Part shown: positions 1 to 6,551 of the stretch, piece after piece
Position numbering within the stretch: the first letter of the stretch is position 1
Layout of the letters: each line of letters starts with the position of its first letter
Assembly (NCBI GenBank): GCA_035629935.1
Contig: DASQLQ010000145.1
Coordinates: 1 to 6,875 of the forward strand
DNA length: 6,875 nucleotides
DNA from: DASQLQ01 sp035629935
GTDB taxonomy: Bacteria; Actinomycetota; CADDZG01; WHSQ01
Direction of reading: 5' to 3'
The notes under the pieces: generated by a model
What the model was told of the DNA's origin: nothing
The model's database searches: none
What the model saw: the letters and a program-made list of their open reading frames with translations, nothing else
Translations under genes and position numbers: made by a program

Positions 1-2403
1 TACGACGCGGAGAACGATCGTCTGTTCGCCACGATCGGCACCGGCGGCGTGTGGATGTCAACGAATCGCGGTCAGTCATGGCGCTCGATCGGCGACAGGC
101 TGCCCTTCCAGACAAACGGGGCCGTTGGTTGGACGAAAGCGGGAGGCGGAACCCTCGTGCTCGCTTCCGGGGAGCCCTTGATGGGCGGAAACACCTATAC
201 GGGTCTCGGGGCGTTCTGGAGCAACAACCTCGGCAAGTCGTGGCATCACTCCCGTGGTGTTCCCGACGGGGCCATGGGATTCCAGGTGGCCGTCGATCAG
301 AAGAGACCGAAGATCGTTTACGTCGCCACTAGCAAGGGACTGTTCCGTTCCACGAACGCGGGACGAAGCTTCAAGAACACCAAGCTCCCGACCGGCAAGA
401 AGTGCGCCGGGAGGACCGGTACCGGGATCTGCGTGTTCCGGAACTTCGTCACCGACGTTGTAGTGCAGGCCCCCGGCGGTGTCACCGATGTGAAAGGTGG
501 CCAGGTCCTCGCCGCGGTCGGTTACCGCGCCGGCCGAGCCGAGTTCCCGAACGGGAAAATCCACTCGCCGCGCAATGGTCTGTATCTGTCGCCTAACGGC
601 AACCCGGGCTCGTTCAAGAAGCTCGACGTGTCGGGAGAAGCCGACAGCGAGCTCTCGTTCCCGGCGCAGCAGAACATCGGACGCATCGAGCTTGGCCCAA
701 CTGTCGGCGCGCAGCAAGACCACAACTATCTCTACGCGATCGTCCAGGATGCCGAACTGTTCAACGGCGGGGTCCCGAGTATCGACGTTCCCGAGGATCC
801 GGGTGGCGACGACCAGGCACTTTCGAACACCGCGTTGAACGGCATCTATGTCTCGCCCGACTTCGGTCGGTCGTGGCGGCGGATGGCCGACGCGGCGGAA
901 CTGGCGGAGAACCCCGGCACGGGCTCGAGCCTTGCGGGAACGGGGCAGGCGACACTCTTCGCCCCCGGCGTTCAGGCTTGGTACAACATGTGGATCAAGC
1001 CGGATCCGACGCGACAGATCGAAGAGTCCGGCATCCCCACCCGGCTGACGTTCGGCCTTGAAGAGGTGTGGCAGAACCGCAACACGGCCGTGGCTCAGGA
1101 CGGCACGCCGCAAGACCCGCGCGGTGACTTCAAGGTGATCGGGCCTTACTTCGCCGACTCGACCTGTCTGCTACTCGACAACCCGTTGCCTGTATGCCCG
1201 ACGAGCGATCCGCCCCAGCCGACGAAGAACACGACGCATCCAGACCAGCAGGACGCGTTGTGGATCCCGGACGGGAAGGGCGGCGTCTCACTGGTCGTCG
1301 GCAACGACGGTGGTGCGTACGTGCAATCCGTCGGTAAGGACGAGGAGTTGGGCCCCGAGGGTTGGGGCAAGGGCAACAACAACGGGTTCAACACGCTGCT
1401 GCCTTACGACGCCGAGGTGGCGAAGGACGGGACAGTCTGGTTCGGTCTGCAGGACAACGGCAGCGGAAAGATAGACCCGGCCGACAACAAGCACTACGAG
1501 ACCTTCGGCGGGGATGGGTTCTTCGTTGCCGTCGATCCCGACAACTCGAAGGTTGCCTATTCCGAGACCACTGTGGCCGACATGCGCGTGACGACGGACG
1601 GTGGCCAGACCTGGACGACGATCGCGCCGACCATCGACGCCGCGAAGTTCGCGAACCCGTTCGTGATGGACCCGCTCGATGCGAAGCACCTGATGACGGC
1701 CGGTCAGCAGGTCGTCGAGAGGGATCAGGGGCCCGAAGGGGAGTGGGTGCAGGTCTTCGACCTGGGGGCCGCGCCCAGCGAAGGAGCTCCACCCAATTCG
1801 ATGTCGGCGCTCGACCTTCATGGCGACGCTGCTTACGTGGGTTATTGCGGTGTGTGCGACATCCTCAACCAGGATCCGGAGACGAATCCGTTCCTGAACG
1901 GCCTCGCGACGAACGTGGGTGGAGATGCTCCGCCCAAGAAGATGACGAGCGATGGGTGGCACTTCGCAAAGGCGAAAGGCCTGCCCAACCGTTACATAAC
2001 GTCGATCGCGATCGACCCAAAGAACCCGAAGACCGTCTATGTAACCCTCGGCGGATACGCGAACCGCGCATGGGTACCGCCGGGCTCGTACCTCGACCGG
2101 AACAAGAGGCTGGGCAAGGGACACGTGTTCAGGTCGACGAACGCCGGCGAGAGCTTCAAGAACATCTCGGGGAAGCTCCCGAACACGTCGGCGAACTGGG
2201 TCGAGATCCACGGGAAACAGTTGATCGTGGGAACCGACATCGGGGCGTTCCTGTCCAAGGACACCAAGGGAAGCACATGGGCGTCGCTCGATAAGGGCCT
2301 GCCGGCGACCGTTGTCGTTTCGATCGTCAATCATCCCGGGGATCCCAAAACGGTCGTGGCGGCCACGTTCGGCCGTGGGATCTACACCTACAGGTTCCCG
2401 TAG
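1..2403 (+). CDS. Asp-box (BNR/VPS10-like) beta-propeller protein, 5' partial
   Basis: The reading frame is open from base 1 to the TAG stop at 2401-2403, giving 800 visible residues; the true start lies upstream. The ATG at 49 falls inside a propeller strand (GGVWMSTNRG), so it is not the start. Asp-box motifs (S/T-x-D/N-x-G-x-S/T-W/F) are visible at 58-81 (STNRGQSW), 220-243, 349-372, 853-876 (SPDFGRSW), 1591-1614 (TTDGGQTW), 2134-2157 (STNAGESF) and 2254-2280. Between the fourth and fifth boxes lie HPDQ, GNDGG, GLQDNGS and GGDGF motifs, which I recall from bacterial sortilin/VPS10-like and GH74-like multi-blade propellers. Six cysteines fall in three close pairs (codons at 403/430, 1165/1195 and 1846/1855), as expected for an exported protein with disulfides. 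No catalytic function can be assigned: it could be a glycan-active enzyme or a binding protein. The next gene, also for a probable exported protein, starts 45 nt downstream. The fold call is firm; the substrate is unknown. Confidence 0.88.
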   Translation, partial: YDAENDRLFATIGTGGVWMSTNRGQSWRSIGDRLPFQTNGAVGWTKAGGGTLVLASGEPLMGGNTYTGLGAFWSNNLGKSWHHSRGVPDGAMGFQVAVDQKRPKIVYVATSKGLFRSTNAGRSFKNTKLPTGKKCAGRTGTGICVFRNFVTDVVVQAPGGVTDVKGGQVLAAVGYRAGRAEFPNGKIHSPRNGLYLSPNGNPGSFKKLDVSGEADSELSFPAQQNIGRIELGPTVGAQQDHNYLYAIVQDAELFNGGVPSIDVPEDPGGDDQALSNTALNGIYVSPDFGRSWRRMADAAELAENPGTGSSLAGTGQATLFAPGVQAWYNMWIKPDPTRQIEESGIPTRLTFGLEEVWQNRNTAVAQDGTPQDPRGDFKVIGPYFADSTCLLLDNPLPVCPTSDPPQPTKNTTHPDQQDALWIPDGKGGVSLVVGNDGGAYVQSVGKDEELGPEGWGKGNNNGFNTLLPYDAEVAKDGTVWFGLQDNGSGKIDPADNKHYETFGGDGFFVAVDPDNSKVAYSETTVADMRVTTDGGQTWTTIAPTIDAAKFANPFVMDPLDAKHLMTAGQQVVERDQGPEGEWVQVFDLGAAPSEGAPPNSMSALDLHGDAAYVGYCGVCDILNQDPETNPFLNGLATNVGGDAPPKKMTSDGWHFAKAKGLPNRYITSIAIDPKNPKTVYVTLGGYANRAWVPPGSYLDRNKRLGKGHVFRSTNAGESFKNISGKLPNTSANWVEIHGKQLIVGTDIGAFLSKDTKGSTWASLDKGLPATVVVSIVNHPGDPKTVVAATFGRGIYTYRFP

Positions 2404-2439
2404 ATGGATGCGGGAACTTTTCGGGTGCCCCCTCGTTCT

Positions 2440-2445
2440 AAGGAA
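2440..2445 (+). promoter_or_regulatory. Probable ribosome binding site for the TIMP-like gene
   Basis: AAGGAA lies 3 nt before the ATG at 2449, or 4 nt if only AAGGA is counted. The spacing is short but supports this start. No convincing terminator hairpin separates it from the preceding stop codon at 2401-2403, so readthrough from the BNR gene is plausible. Confidence 0.5.
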
Positions 2446-2448
2446 TAG

Positions 2449-3828
2449 ATGAACAGATACAGAGTCATCGTGGTGTTGACCGTGACGGCGTGCCTTCTCG
2501 CGCTCGGTTTGCCGGCGAAGGCCTGCTCCTGCTATCGGGGTGACCCATACGAAGCGTTCGCGAACTCGGACGGGGCGTTCATCGGTGAGTTCGTCTCGAG
2601 CTACGACCCCGACCCGCCCGAACCCGGCGAGTACTACAGCTCGGGCGACCCGATCATCTACACGTTCCGTGTCGAAGAGGCGGCCAAAGGCGAGTTCGGC
2701 GACACGGTCGATGTCGAAGCGGCACGCGACGGGGCGAGTTGTGGTCTCGAGGTATCGCCCGGCGAGAGCTACGGGTTGTTGCTCTACCAGACGGAGTCCG
2801 GCGGGTGGGGCTCGGGCCTGTGTTCGCAGATGACTCCGGAGGATCTTCGTTACTCAGCGCGTGGTTTGCCCGAACCCGATGGCGAGGGCCCCATCAAGAT
2901 GCTGGTCGGGGGAAGCTTCGGCCCGGCGACAACGATCGCCCTGGACGAGCAGGGCCGGACACTGTCGTACGGCTACGGCGAAGGTGACGCAGCGCATCTT
3001 TCCGTATGCCCGGAGTCAGAGCGGTTTGTAGAGGTCGCGACCATGTCCGAGCAGAAGCCTCACTTGGTCGTAAGAGACACGGCGTCGATGGAGAAAGTCT
3101 CCGAAACGGAGTTGCCCCTCGGCGAGGGGTTCCGGGGACAACAGCCGCGAGGGGTTCTTTGTCGAAACGCGGACGCGTCGGAGGCGATCGTCCTTTCACT
3201 CAGCTACAACACGAGACATCCGAACGGCACGATCTGGTCGGTTACGGATGGGGTCGTAAAGAAGCTCTACGCGGGCACGGGTCGCAACTTCGACATCGTG
3301 GGCGATCGCGTCTTTATGCGCGAAGGCAAGAAGGGCCGCCTCGTCTCTTATTTCGATCTGGATAAGGGATCTCGGGCGCGAGTTGCTTCCGTTACCCGCA
3401 AGGCCGGGTTGTCGGTGAGCCCAAACGGCAAGAACGTAGCCGGCGTTTCTGGATCCGACCCGAGCCGGCTGACGATCGCAGACCTCTCGGGCTCCAAGCG
3501 CAAGCCCAAGGACCGCGTACTCGGCTCCTATGCGCAGGGAGACATTGTCTGGATCGACAACCGGACGTTCGTGCTCTTGCCCGGAGGGGATCGCGATAGC
3601 AAGATCCGAGTCTTCAACGCCAACCTGAAAGAGACCGAAGACGTGCCGGGTCAGTGGTACACGCTCGCGAACGTCCTGGTCGGTGACAGGGTTTGGGGAG
3701 TCGGGTGGGGGGGCCTGTACCAAGCGCAGTTGACCGAGGGCCCGGCTGAGTTGTTGCGTTACCTCCCGACAGAAGTCACGAACACGCTAGCCCCCGTGGT
3801 GGATGAGGTGCACGCAGTCGCGGAGTAG
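2449..3828 (+). CDS. Exported protein with TIMP/NTR-like N-terminal domain and propeller-like C-terminus
   Basis: 459 residues, complete. The first 25 residues form a signal peptide: basic MNRYR, a hydrophobic stretch, then LPAKA, with predicted signal peptidase I cleavage before Cys26. The mature protein would start Cys-Ser-Cys. It continues with a compact beta-rich domain to about residue 125: EAFANSDGAFIGEFV, then YTFRVEEAAKGEFGDTVDVEA, SCGLEVSPGESYGLLLY, and a last Cys125. This matches the bacterial TIMP-like/NTR pattern. In mature numbering the cysteines are at 1, 3, 73 and 100, close to the TIMP-1 pairs 1-70 and 3-99. Residues 150-459 contain repeated strand-turn segments (LSVSPNGKNVAGVSG, IVWIDNRTFVLLPGG, VRVFN-like) suggestive of a WD40/TolB-like propeller, plus Cys187 and Cys228. 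Function is unknown; protease inhibition is not implied by the fold alone. A relaxed lipobox (VTAC, Cys15) also exists, but hydrophobic sequence continues after it, so it is the less likely cleavage site. Confidence 0.85.
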   Translation: MNRYRVIVVLTVTACLLALGLPAKACSCYRGDPYEAFANSDGAFIGEFVSSYDPDPPEPGEYYSSGDPIIYTFRVEEAAKGEFGDTVDVEAARDGASCGLEVSPGESYGLLLYQTESGGWGSGLCSQMTPEDLRYSARGLPEPDGEGPIKMLVGGSFGPATTIALDEQGRTLSYGYGEGDAAHLSVCPESERFVEVATMSEQKPHLVVRDTASMEKVSETELPLGEGFRGQQPRGVLCRNADASEAIVLSLSYNTRHPNGTIWSVTDGVVKKLYAGTGRNFDIVGDRVFMREGKKGRLVSYFDLDKGSRARVASVTRKAGLSVSPNGKNVAGVSGSDPSRLTIADLSGSKRKPKDRVLGSYAQGDIVWIDNRTFVLLPGGDRDSKIRVFNANLKETEDVPGQWYTLANVLVGDRVWGVGWGGLYQAQLTEGPAELLRYLPTEVTNTLAPVVDEVHAVAE

Positions 3829-3835
3829 TCCCTTG

Positions 3836-4588
3836 CTAGAGGATCGTGGCTCCCGAAAGAACGAAGAAGGCCAAGCCCACCACCGTTCCCGCGACGAGCA
3901 GGCCTCGTCCGACTTGCATGACTGTTCCGTTCTCACCGATCGGTGACCATCCGCTGGCGATCCATCCGACCAACAGAGCCATTGGCACGAGGACTAACGA
4001 GAAGGGTCCTCCGATCAGCAGGGGCAATAAGGAGGGGATCAGGAGTGCGGCAGCCGTCCACCACGATCTCTCGCGCATCACGAAGGGAGCGAGACGATCG
4101 TGCAGAGAGACGAAGAGGTATCCATAAAGCAGAGGCAGGGCAGCGAACATCGCTACTGCGAGGATGGCCGGGCTAAGGATCTCAAAATCGATGTTGTCCG
4201 AGTCGACGAGCATTCGTCCGACGATGGCAAGCATCACGAGTGAGAAAGTGAGCTGTCGCAAACCCCGTTGTTCGGGCAACCAAGGTTTGATCGCGATATA
4301 GATCAGACCGGCGACGCCGCCGATGAAGGTTCCGGCGAGGATCAGGAACATCGTCCCGTCCAGGGTGATCTTCCCGACGATCTCCTCCGCCTCGGTCCTT
4401 GCTCCCTGGACCCCGGGGCCGGAAGTGACCGCCATTACCCGCATCGCGATGCGCGAGCCCAGACCAAAAGCGAAGAATCCAGCGATCAATCCCGGGAGAG
4501 TGCCGGTCGCAAGGGTTTTGGTGAACTTCCACAGGAAAGACCCAAACGGTTCCCTAACGTTCACGACTCCCGCGTGTTGGACACTCAC
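3836..4588 (-). CDS. Multi-spanning membrane protein, unnamed family
   Basis: 250 residues starting at a GTG. In the same frame the azlD stop codon lies only four codons upstream, so no earlier start is possible; a second GTG at residue 9 is an alternative. No clear Shine-Dalgarno sequence is visible, which fits translation coupled to azlD across the 12-nt gap. About six or seven hydrophobic segments are seen near residues 25-45, 78-100, 112-128, 138-160, 177-193, 194-212 and 228-248. The segment GLGSRIAMRVMAVTSG (42-57), then a short polar loop with TEAEEIVGKITLDGT (65-79) and a glycine-rich helix, resembles a family of unannotated membrane proteins I recall from Actinobacteria and Chloroflexi. 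I cannot assign a function. As the last gene of an exporter operon it may assist transport or simply be co-transcribed. Its stop codon is 7 nt from that of the convergent TIMP-like gene. Confidence 0.8.
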   Translation of the reverse strand: MSVQHAGVVNVREPFGSFLWKFTKTLATGTLPGLIAGFFAFGLGSRIAMRVMAVTSGPGVQGARTEAEEIVGKITLDGTMFLILAGTFIGGVAGLIYIAIKPWLPEQRGLRQLTFSLVMLAIVGRMLVDSDNIDFEILSPAILAVAMFAALPLLYGYLFVSLHDRLAPFVMRERSWWTAAALLIPSLLPLLIGGPFSLVLVPMALLVGWIASGWSPIGENGTVMQVGRGLLVAGTVVGLAFFVLSGATIL

Positions 4589-4600
4589 TCGATCATCGAA

Positions 4601-4894
4601 TCAGAGAACCAACGCCGAGACTAGGTACCCGGCGATACCGGAAACGAAGATGAGGGGCAGTGATCGTGTCGGCGACACGACAAGCGCCGCAATGGCCGCG
4701 ACCAGAGACCTCGTCGATTGGATCGACCCCGAATCGTCCAGCAGGGAAACGACGGCGAGGGCGGCGAAGAGTCCGGCGGGCAACCTTTGGAAGATCTCTT
4801 GAAGCCGGCCCTCACTCTTGGGCATCAACACCAATCCGATTGCGCGGCTGGAGAACGTCATGACCCCGAGGATCGCTATGAGGACGAGGTTCAT
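4601..4894 (-). CDS. azlD: AzlD-family small subunit of branched-chain amino acid exporter
   Basis: 97 residues, close to the usual AzlD length of about 100-110. Four hydrophobic segments are visible near residues 3-23, 35-53, 60-74 and 77-97. The family pattern is present: an early Arg in the first helix region (SSRAIGLVLMP), then the amphipathic stretch LQEIFQRLPAGLFAALAVVSLL, then a C-terminal pair of short helices ending in a glycine-containing segment (VSGIAGYLVSALVL). AzlD pairs with AzlC in the cytoplasmic membrane; the Bacillus subtilis and Corynebacterium (BrnFE) homologues export branched-chain amino acids and, in the latter, methionine. The ATG start overlaps the azlC stop as ATGA (4891-4894), a classic sign of coupled translation, with a weak Shine-Dalgarno sequence just upstream. 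The actual substrate here is inferred from the family only. Confidence 0.88.
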   Translation of the reverse strand: MNLVLIAILGVMTFSSRAIGLVLMPKSEGRLQEIFQRLPAGLFAALAVVSLLDDSGSIQSTRSLVAAIAALVVSPTRSLPLIFVSGIAGYLVSALVL

Positions 4895-5592
4895 TCGTCA
4901 CTTCCCGGTATGGCTATGACGCAGGCGACCACGAGGGCGAGCGCGCCTCGGGCTTCGGGCCAGCCAAGCGCGGCGATGTATGTCGCTGCCGCGGTGACCA
5001 CGCAGCGAATCACGGTCTTCTTTGATGTGGCGAGCAGAGCAGTTAGACCGATGAATAGAACGGGCGCGATCTGTTGCGCTACGGAGGCGATGTCACCAAC
5101 ACCGCCGATCAACAAGCCGATCGTGGTGCCGGCGATCCAGGAGAGGTAGAAGAGGATCCCGGTTGCGAGGAGCGTCGAGCGGGCTGATTCGGTGTCCGCC
5201 AAGGCAAGAGCCGCTGCCTCGTCGACCATCCACCACGAGAGCCCCAGCCGTCGCATGGGGGAAACGTCGATGGAAGGGCGTAGCGCTGCACCGAGGACGA
5301 CGTGCCGTGCATTCAACAGCAGAGCGGTGACCAGGATCGCCGACCAGGATGCTCCTGCGATGAGAAGTCCGACGAGCGCGAACTGGATGGATCCAGAAAA
5401 CACCACCACCGACGCCAGCAGCGTGCCTAGCGGCCCGAGAGGTCCCTGAGCACCGGCGCCGAAGATCACGCCGTACGCGCCGATCGTTACGGCGAGGGGG
5501 ATCGCTTTTGTGAGTGTGCGACGCAATGCGTCGCGATCGTTATCAGGCGGCACGTGCTGGTCGGGTGTCGCTGCGACTGGCGAGGAACGCAC
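4891..5592 (-). CDS. azlC: AzlC-family large subunit of branched-chain amino acid exporter
   Basis: 233 residues from the GTG at 5592. AzlC hallmarks are visible: the first helix IPLAVTIGAYGVIFGAG (31-47), the signature VVFSGSIQFALVGLL (63-77), the conserved LLLNARHVVLGAAL (91-104), and WWMVDEAAALAL (120-131), followed by two more helix clusters to the C-terminus. AzlC forms the main membrane body of the AzlCD exporter, working with the small AzlD subunit encoded directly downstream. The start is uncertain: GTG 5592 gives a 50-nt overlap with the upstream EamA gene, while a second GTG at 5553 (codon 14) shortens the overlap to 11 nt and leaves a leader more typical of the family; neither has a clear Shine-Dalgarno sequence. 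The stop at 4891-4893 overlaps the azlD start. The family is often called an 'ABC permease' in databases, but no ATPase is encoded here. Confidence 0.88.
   Translation of the reverse strand: MRSSPVAATPDQHVPPDNDRDALRRTLTKAIPLAVTIGAYGVIFGAGAQGPLGPLGTLLASVVVFSGSIQFALVGLLIAGASWSAILVTALLLNARHVVLGAALRPSIDVSPMRRLGLSWWMVDEAAALALADTESARSTLLATGILFYLSWIAGTTIGLLIGGVGDIASVAQQIAPVLFIGLTALLATSKKTVIRCVVTAAATYIAALGWPEARGALALVVACVIAIPGSDE
4901..4906 (-). promoter_or_regulatory. Weak ribosome binding site for azlD
   Basis: On the minus strand, GGGAAG lies 6 nt before the azlD ATG (4894-4892), inside the end of azlC. The match is partial, so coupling through the ATGA overlap probably matters more. Confidence 0.35.
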
Positions 5593-6478
5593 CGATAATC
5601 ACCATCGCAGTACCGAGGATCGACAGCAGATGTATCGACTCGTTCCTCACGACGGCACCGAGTGCGATAGCAACGATGGGGATGAAGTAGACGGTCACCG
5701 AACCACGGGTTGCACCCACGCGTCCTACGAGGGTCGTCATGCCGACGAACGCCAGCGCGGTACCGAGGCATCCGAGAGGGATGACCGCGGCAAGGGCCGT
5801 ACCCGAGAAATCCGACGAGGGGACGGCCAGAAGCCCGGGGATGAGCGTCAGGCCGATCGCGACGAACTGTGTGCGTAGCAACACGGGGAGAGATCCGTAG
5901 CGCTGTTGCAAGGGGACGGCGATGTTGATCGCGATCCCGTAGCAGATCGTTCCCAGCAGAACGAGACCAACGCCGAGTGCAGTCGAACGCACACCTTGTA
6001 TCGCGGGCCACCCGACGGTGAGGACGCCGGCGAAGCCGAGGATCAAGCCGAGTGCCTGTCGTCTGTTCGGCAACCGGCGGATGGCGATCGCAGCCACAAG
6101 CGCAGCGAAGATCGGGACTCCGCCGTTGATCATTCCGGCGAGTGAAGAATCGATCCATTGCTGGGCGATCGGGAACAGAAGGAAAGGCAATGCCATCCAG
6201 AGTGCACCGAGGAGTGCGATCCCCCGCCAGTCCCTGCGCGCGATCGGGATGCGAGCCTTGCGAAACATGACGAGGGTGAGCGCACCAAAGAGGGATCGGA
6301 GCAGCGCGATCAGTGGCGGAGAGAATGCTTCGAGGGCCTCCGCGATCAAGGTGAATGACGAGCCCCACATCAGAGCGATCCCTGCGAGCAGCCCCCAGTC
6401 GGCCGGCGTGAACCCCGTGACTGAGCTCTCCTCGGTGGGGGCGGCGGACACGGTCGGAGCTTCGATCACCTGGGCCAT
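5543..6478 (-). CDS. EamA/DMT-superfamily transporter (RhaT/YdcZ-like exporter)
   Basis: 311 residues from the ATG at 6478. It has about ten hydrophobic helices in two tandem EamA repeats, near residues 28-137 and 165-301, with a cytoplasmic leader of about 27 residues. Typical EamA features are seen: LAGIALMWGSSFTLIAEAL at the start of repeat one, PPLIALLRSLFGALTLV in helix two, INGGVPIFAALVAA, and in repeat two AFVGMTTLVGRVGATRGSVTVYFIPIVAIALGA. Members of the superfamily move amino acids, nucleotide-related compounds or other metabolites across the cytoplasmic membrane, usually outward; the substrate cannot be read from the sequence. The open frame extends upstream to 6757, but that part is antisense to the VOC gene and does not look like transporter, so ATG 6478 is chosen. 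A -10 element 6 nt before the ATG suggests a leaderless mRNA. It heads the azlC-azlD unit. Confidence 0.88.
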   Translation of the reverse strand: MAQVIEAPTVSAAPTEESSVTGFTPADWGLLAGIALMWGSSFTLIAEALEAFSPPLIALLRSLFGALTLVMFRKARIPIARRDWRGIALLGALWMALPFLLFPIAQQWIDSSLAGMINGGVPIFAALVAAIAIRRLPNRRQALGLILGFAGVLTVGWPAIQGVRSTALGVGLVLLGTICYGIAINIAVPLQQRYGSLPVLLRTQFVAIGLTLIPGLLAVPSSDFSGTALAAVIPLGCLGTALAFVGMTTLVGRVGATRGSVTVYFIPIVAIALGAVVRNESIHLLSILGTAMVIIGAFLASRSDTRPARAA

Positions 6479-6490
6479 CCGGGTAGTGTA
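6478..6490 (-). promoter_or_regulatory. Candidate leaderless promoter (-10) of the exporter operon
   Basis: On the minus strand, TACACT (6490-6485) fits the actinobacterial TAnnnT -10 pattern and is followed by 6 nt and then the ATG at 6478. That spacing would place the transcription start at or next to the start codon. No Shine-Dalgarno sequence is present, which agrees with a leaderless transcript. There is no good -35 at 16-19 nt; a GTGACA match lies 23 nt upstream, too far for a normal sigma-70-type promoter. Confidence 0.4.
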
Positions 6491-6512
6491 ATACCCGTAA
6501 GCAGGTACGGGT
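6480..6512. repeat. Two nested inverted repeats sharing a half-site, probable operator
   Basis: CGGGTA (6480-6485) and TACCCG (6492-6497) form a perfect 6-bp inverted repeat with a 6-nt spacer. ACCCGTA (6493-6499) and TACGGGT (6506-6512) form a perfect 7-bp inverted repeat, also with a 6-nt spacer. The two repeats share the middle half-site, and their centres are 14 bp apart. The element sits on the start codon and -10 region of the EamA gene and upstream of the divergent VOC gene. This is what a binding site for a dimeric repressor looks like. The repeats are seen directly; the operator role is inferred. No regulator gene is in the window. Confidence 0.55.
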
Positions 6513-6551
6513 CTGTCACGACGCGCCGCAGGCTGGGCGGCCGCGCAGAAC

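Noticed and set aside
76..1113. Long minus-strand open frame opposite the BNR gene (345 codons)
   Set aside because: Its translation is Arg/Pro-rich with no recognisable domain, and it is fully antisense to a clear propeller gene; a GC-rich shadow frame.
1362..2294. Plus-strand open frame of 310 codons in another frame within the BNR gene
   Set aside because: Extreme Arg/Gly content and no domain, whereas the main frame carries the Asp boxes across the same bases.
1288..2334. Long minus-strand open frame (348 codons) opposite the second half of the BNR gene
   Set aside because: Arg/Val-rich low-complexity translation with no motif, antisense to recognisable Asp-box sequence.
2411..2430. Possible terminator after the BNR gene
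   Set aside because: Only a 3-bp GGG/CCC stem is visible, with no T-run after it; too weak to call.
2482..2493. Lipobox-like VTAC at Cys15 of the TIMP-like protein
   Set aside because: The hydrophobic core before it is short and hydrophobic sequence continues after it to an AKA site at Cys26, which fits signal peptidase I better. Kept only as a lesser alternative.
5487..6368. Minus-strand open frame of 293 codons overlapping the EamA gene
   Set aside because: Arg-rich translation without membrane helices; the alternative frame encodes a clear ten-helix transporter.
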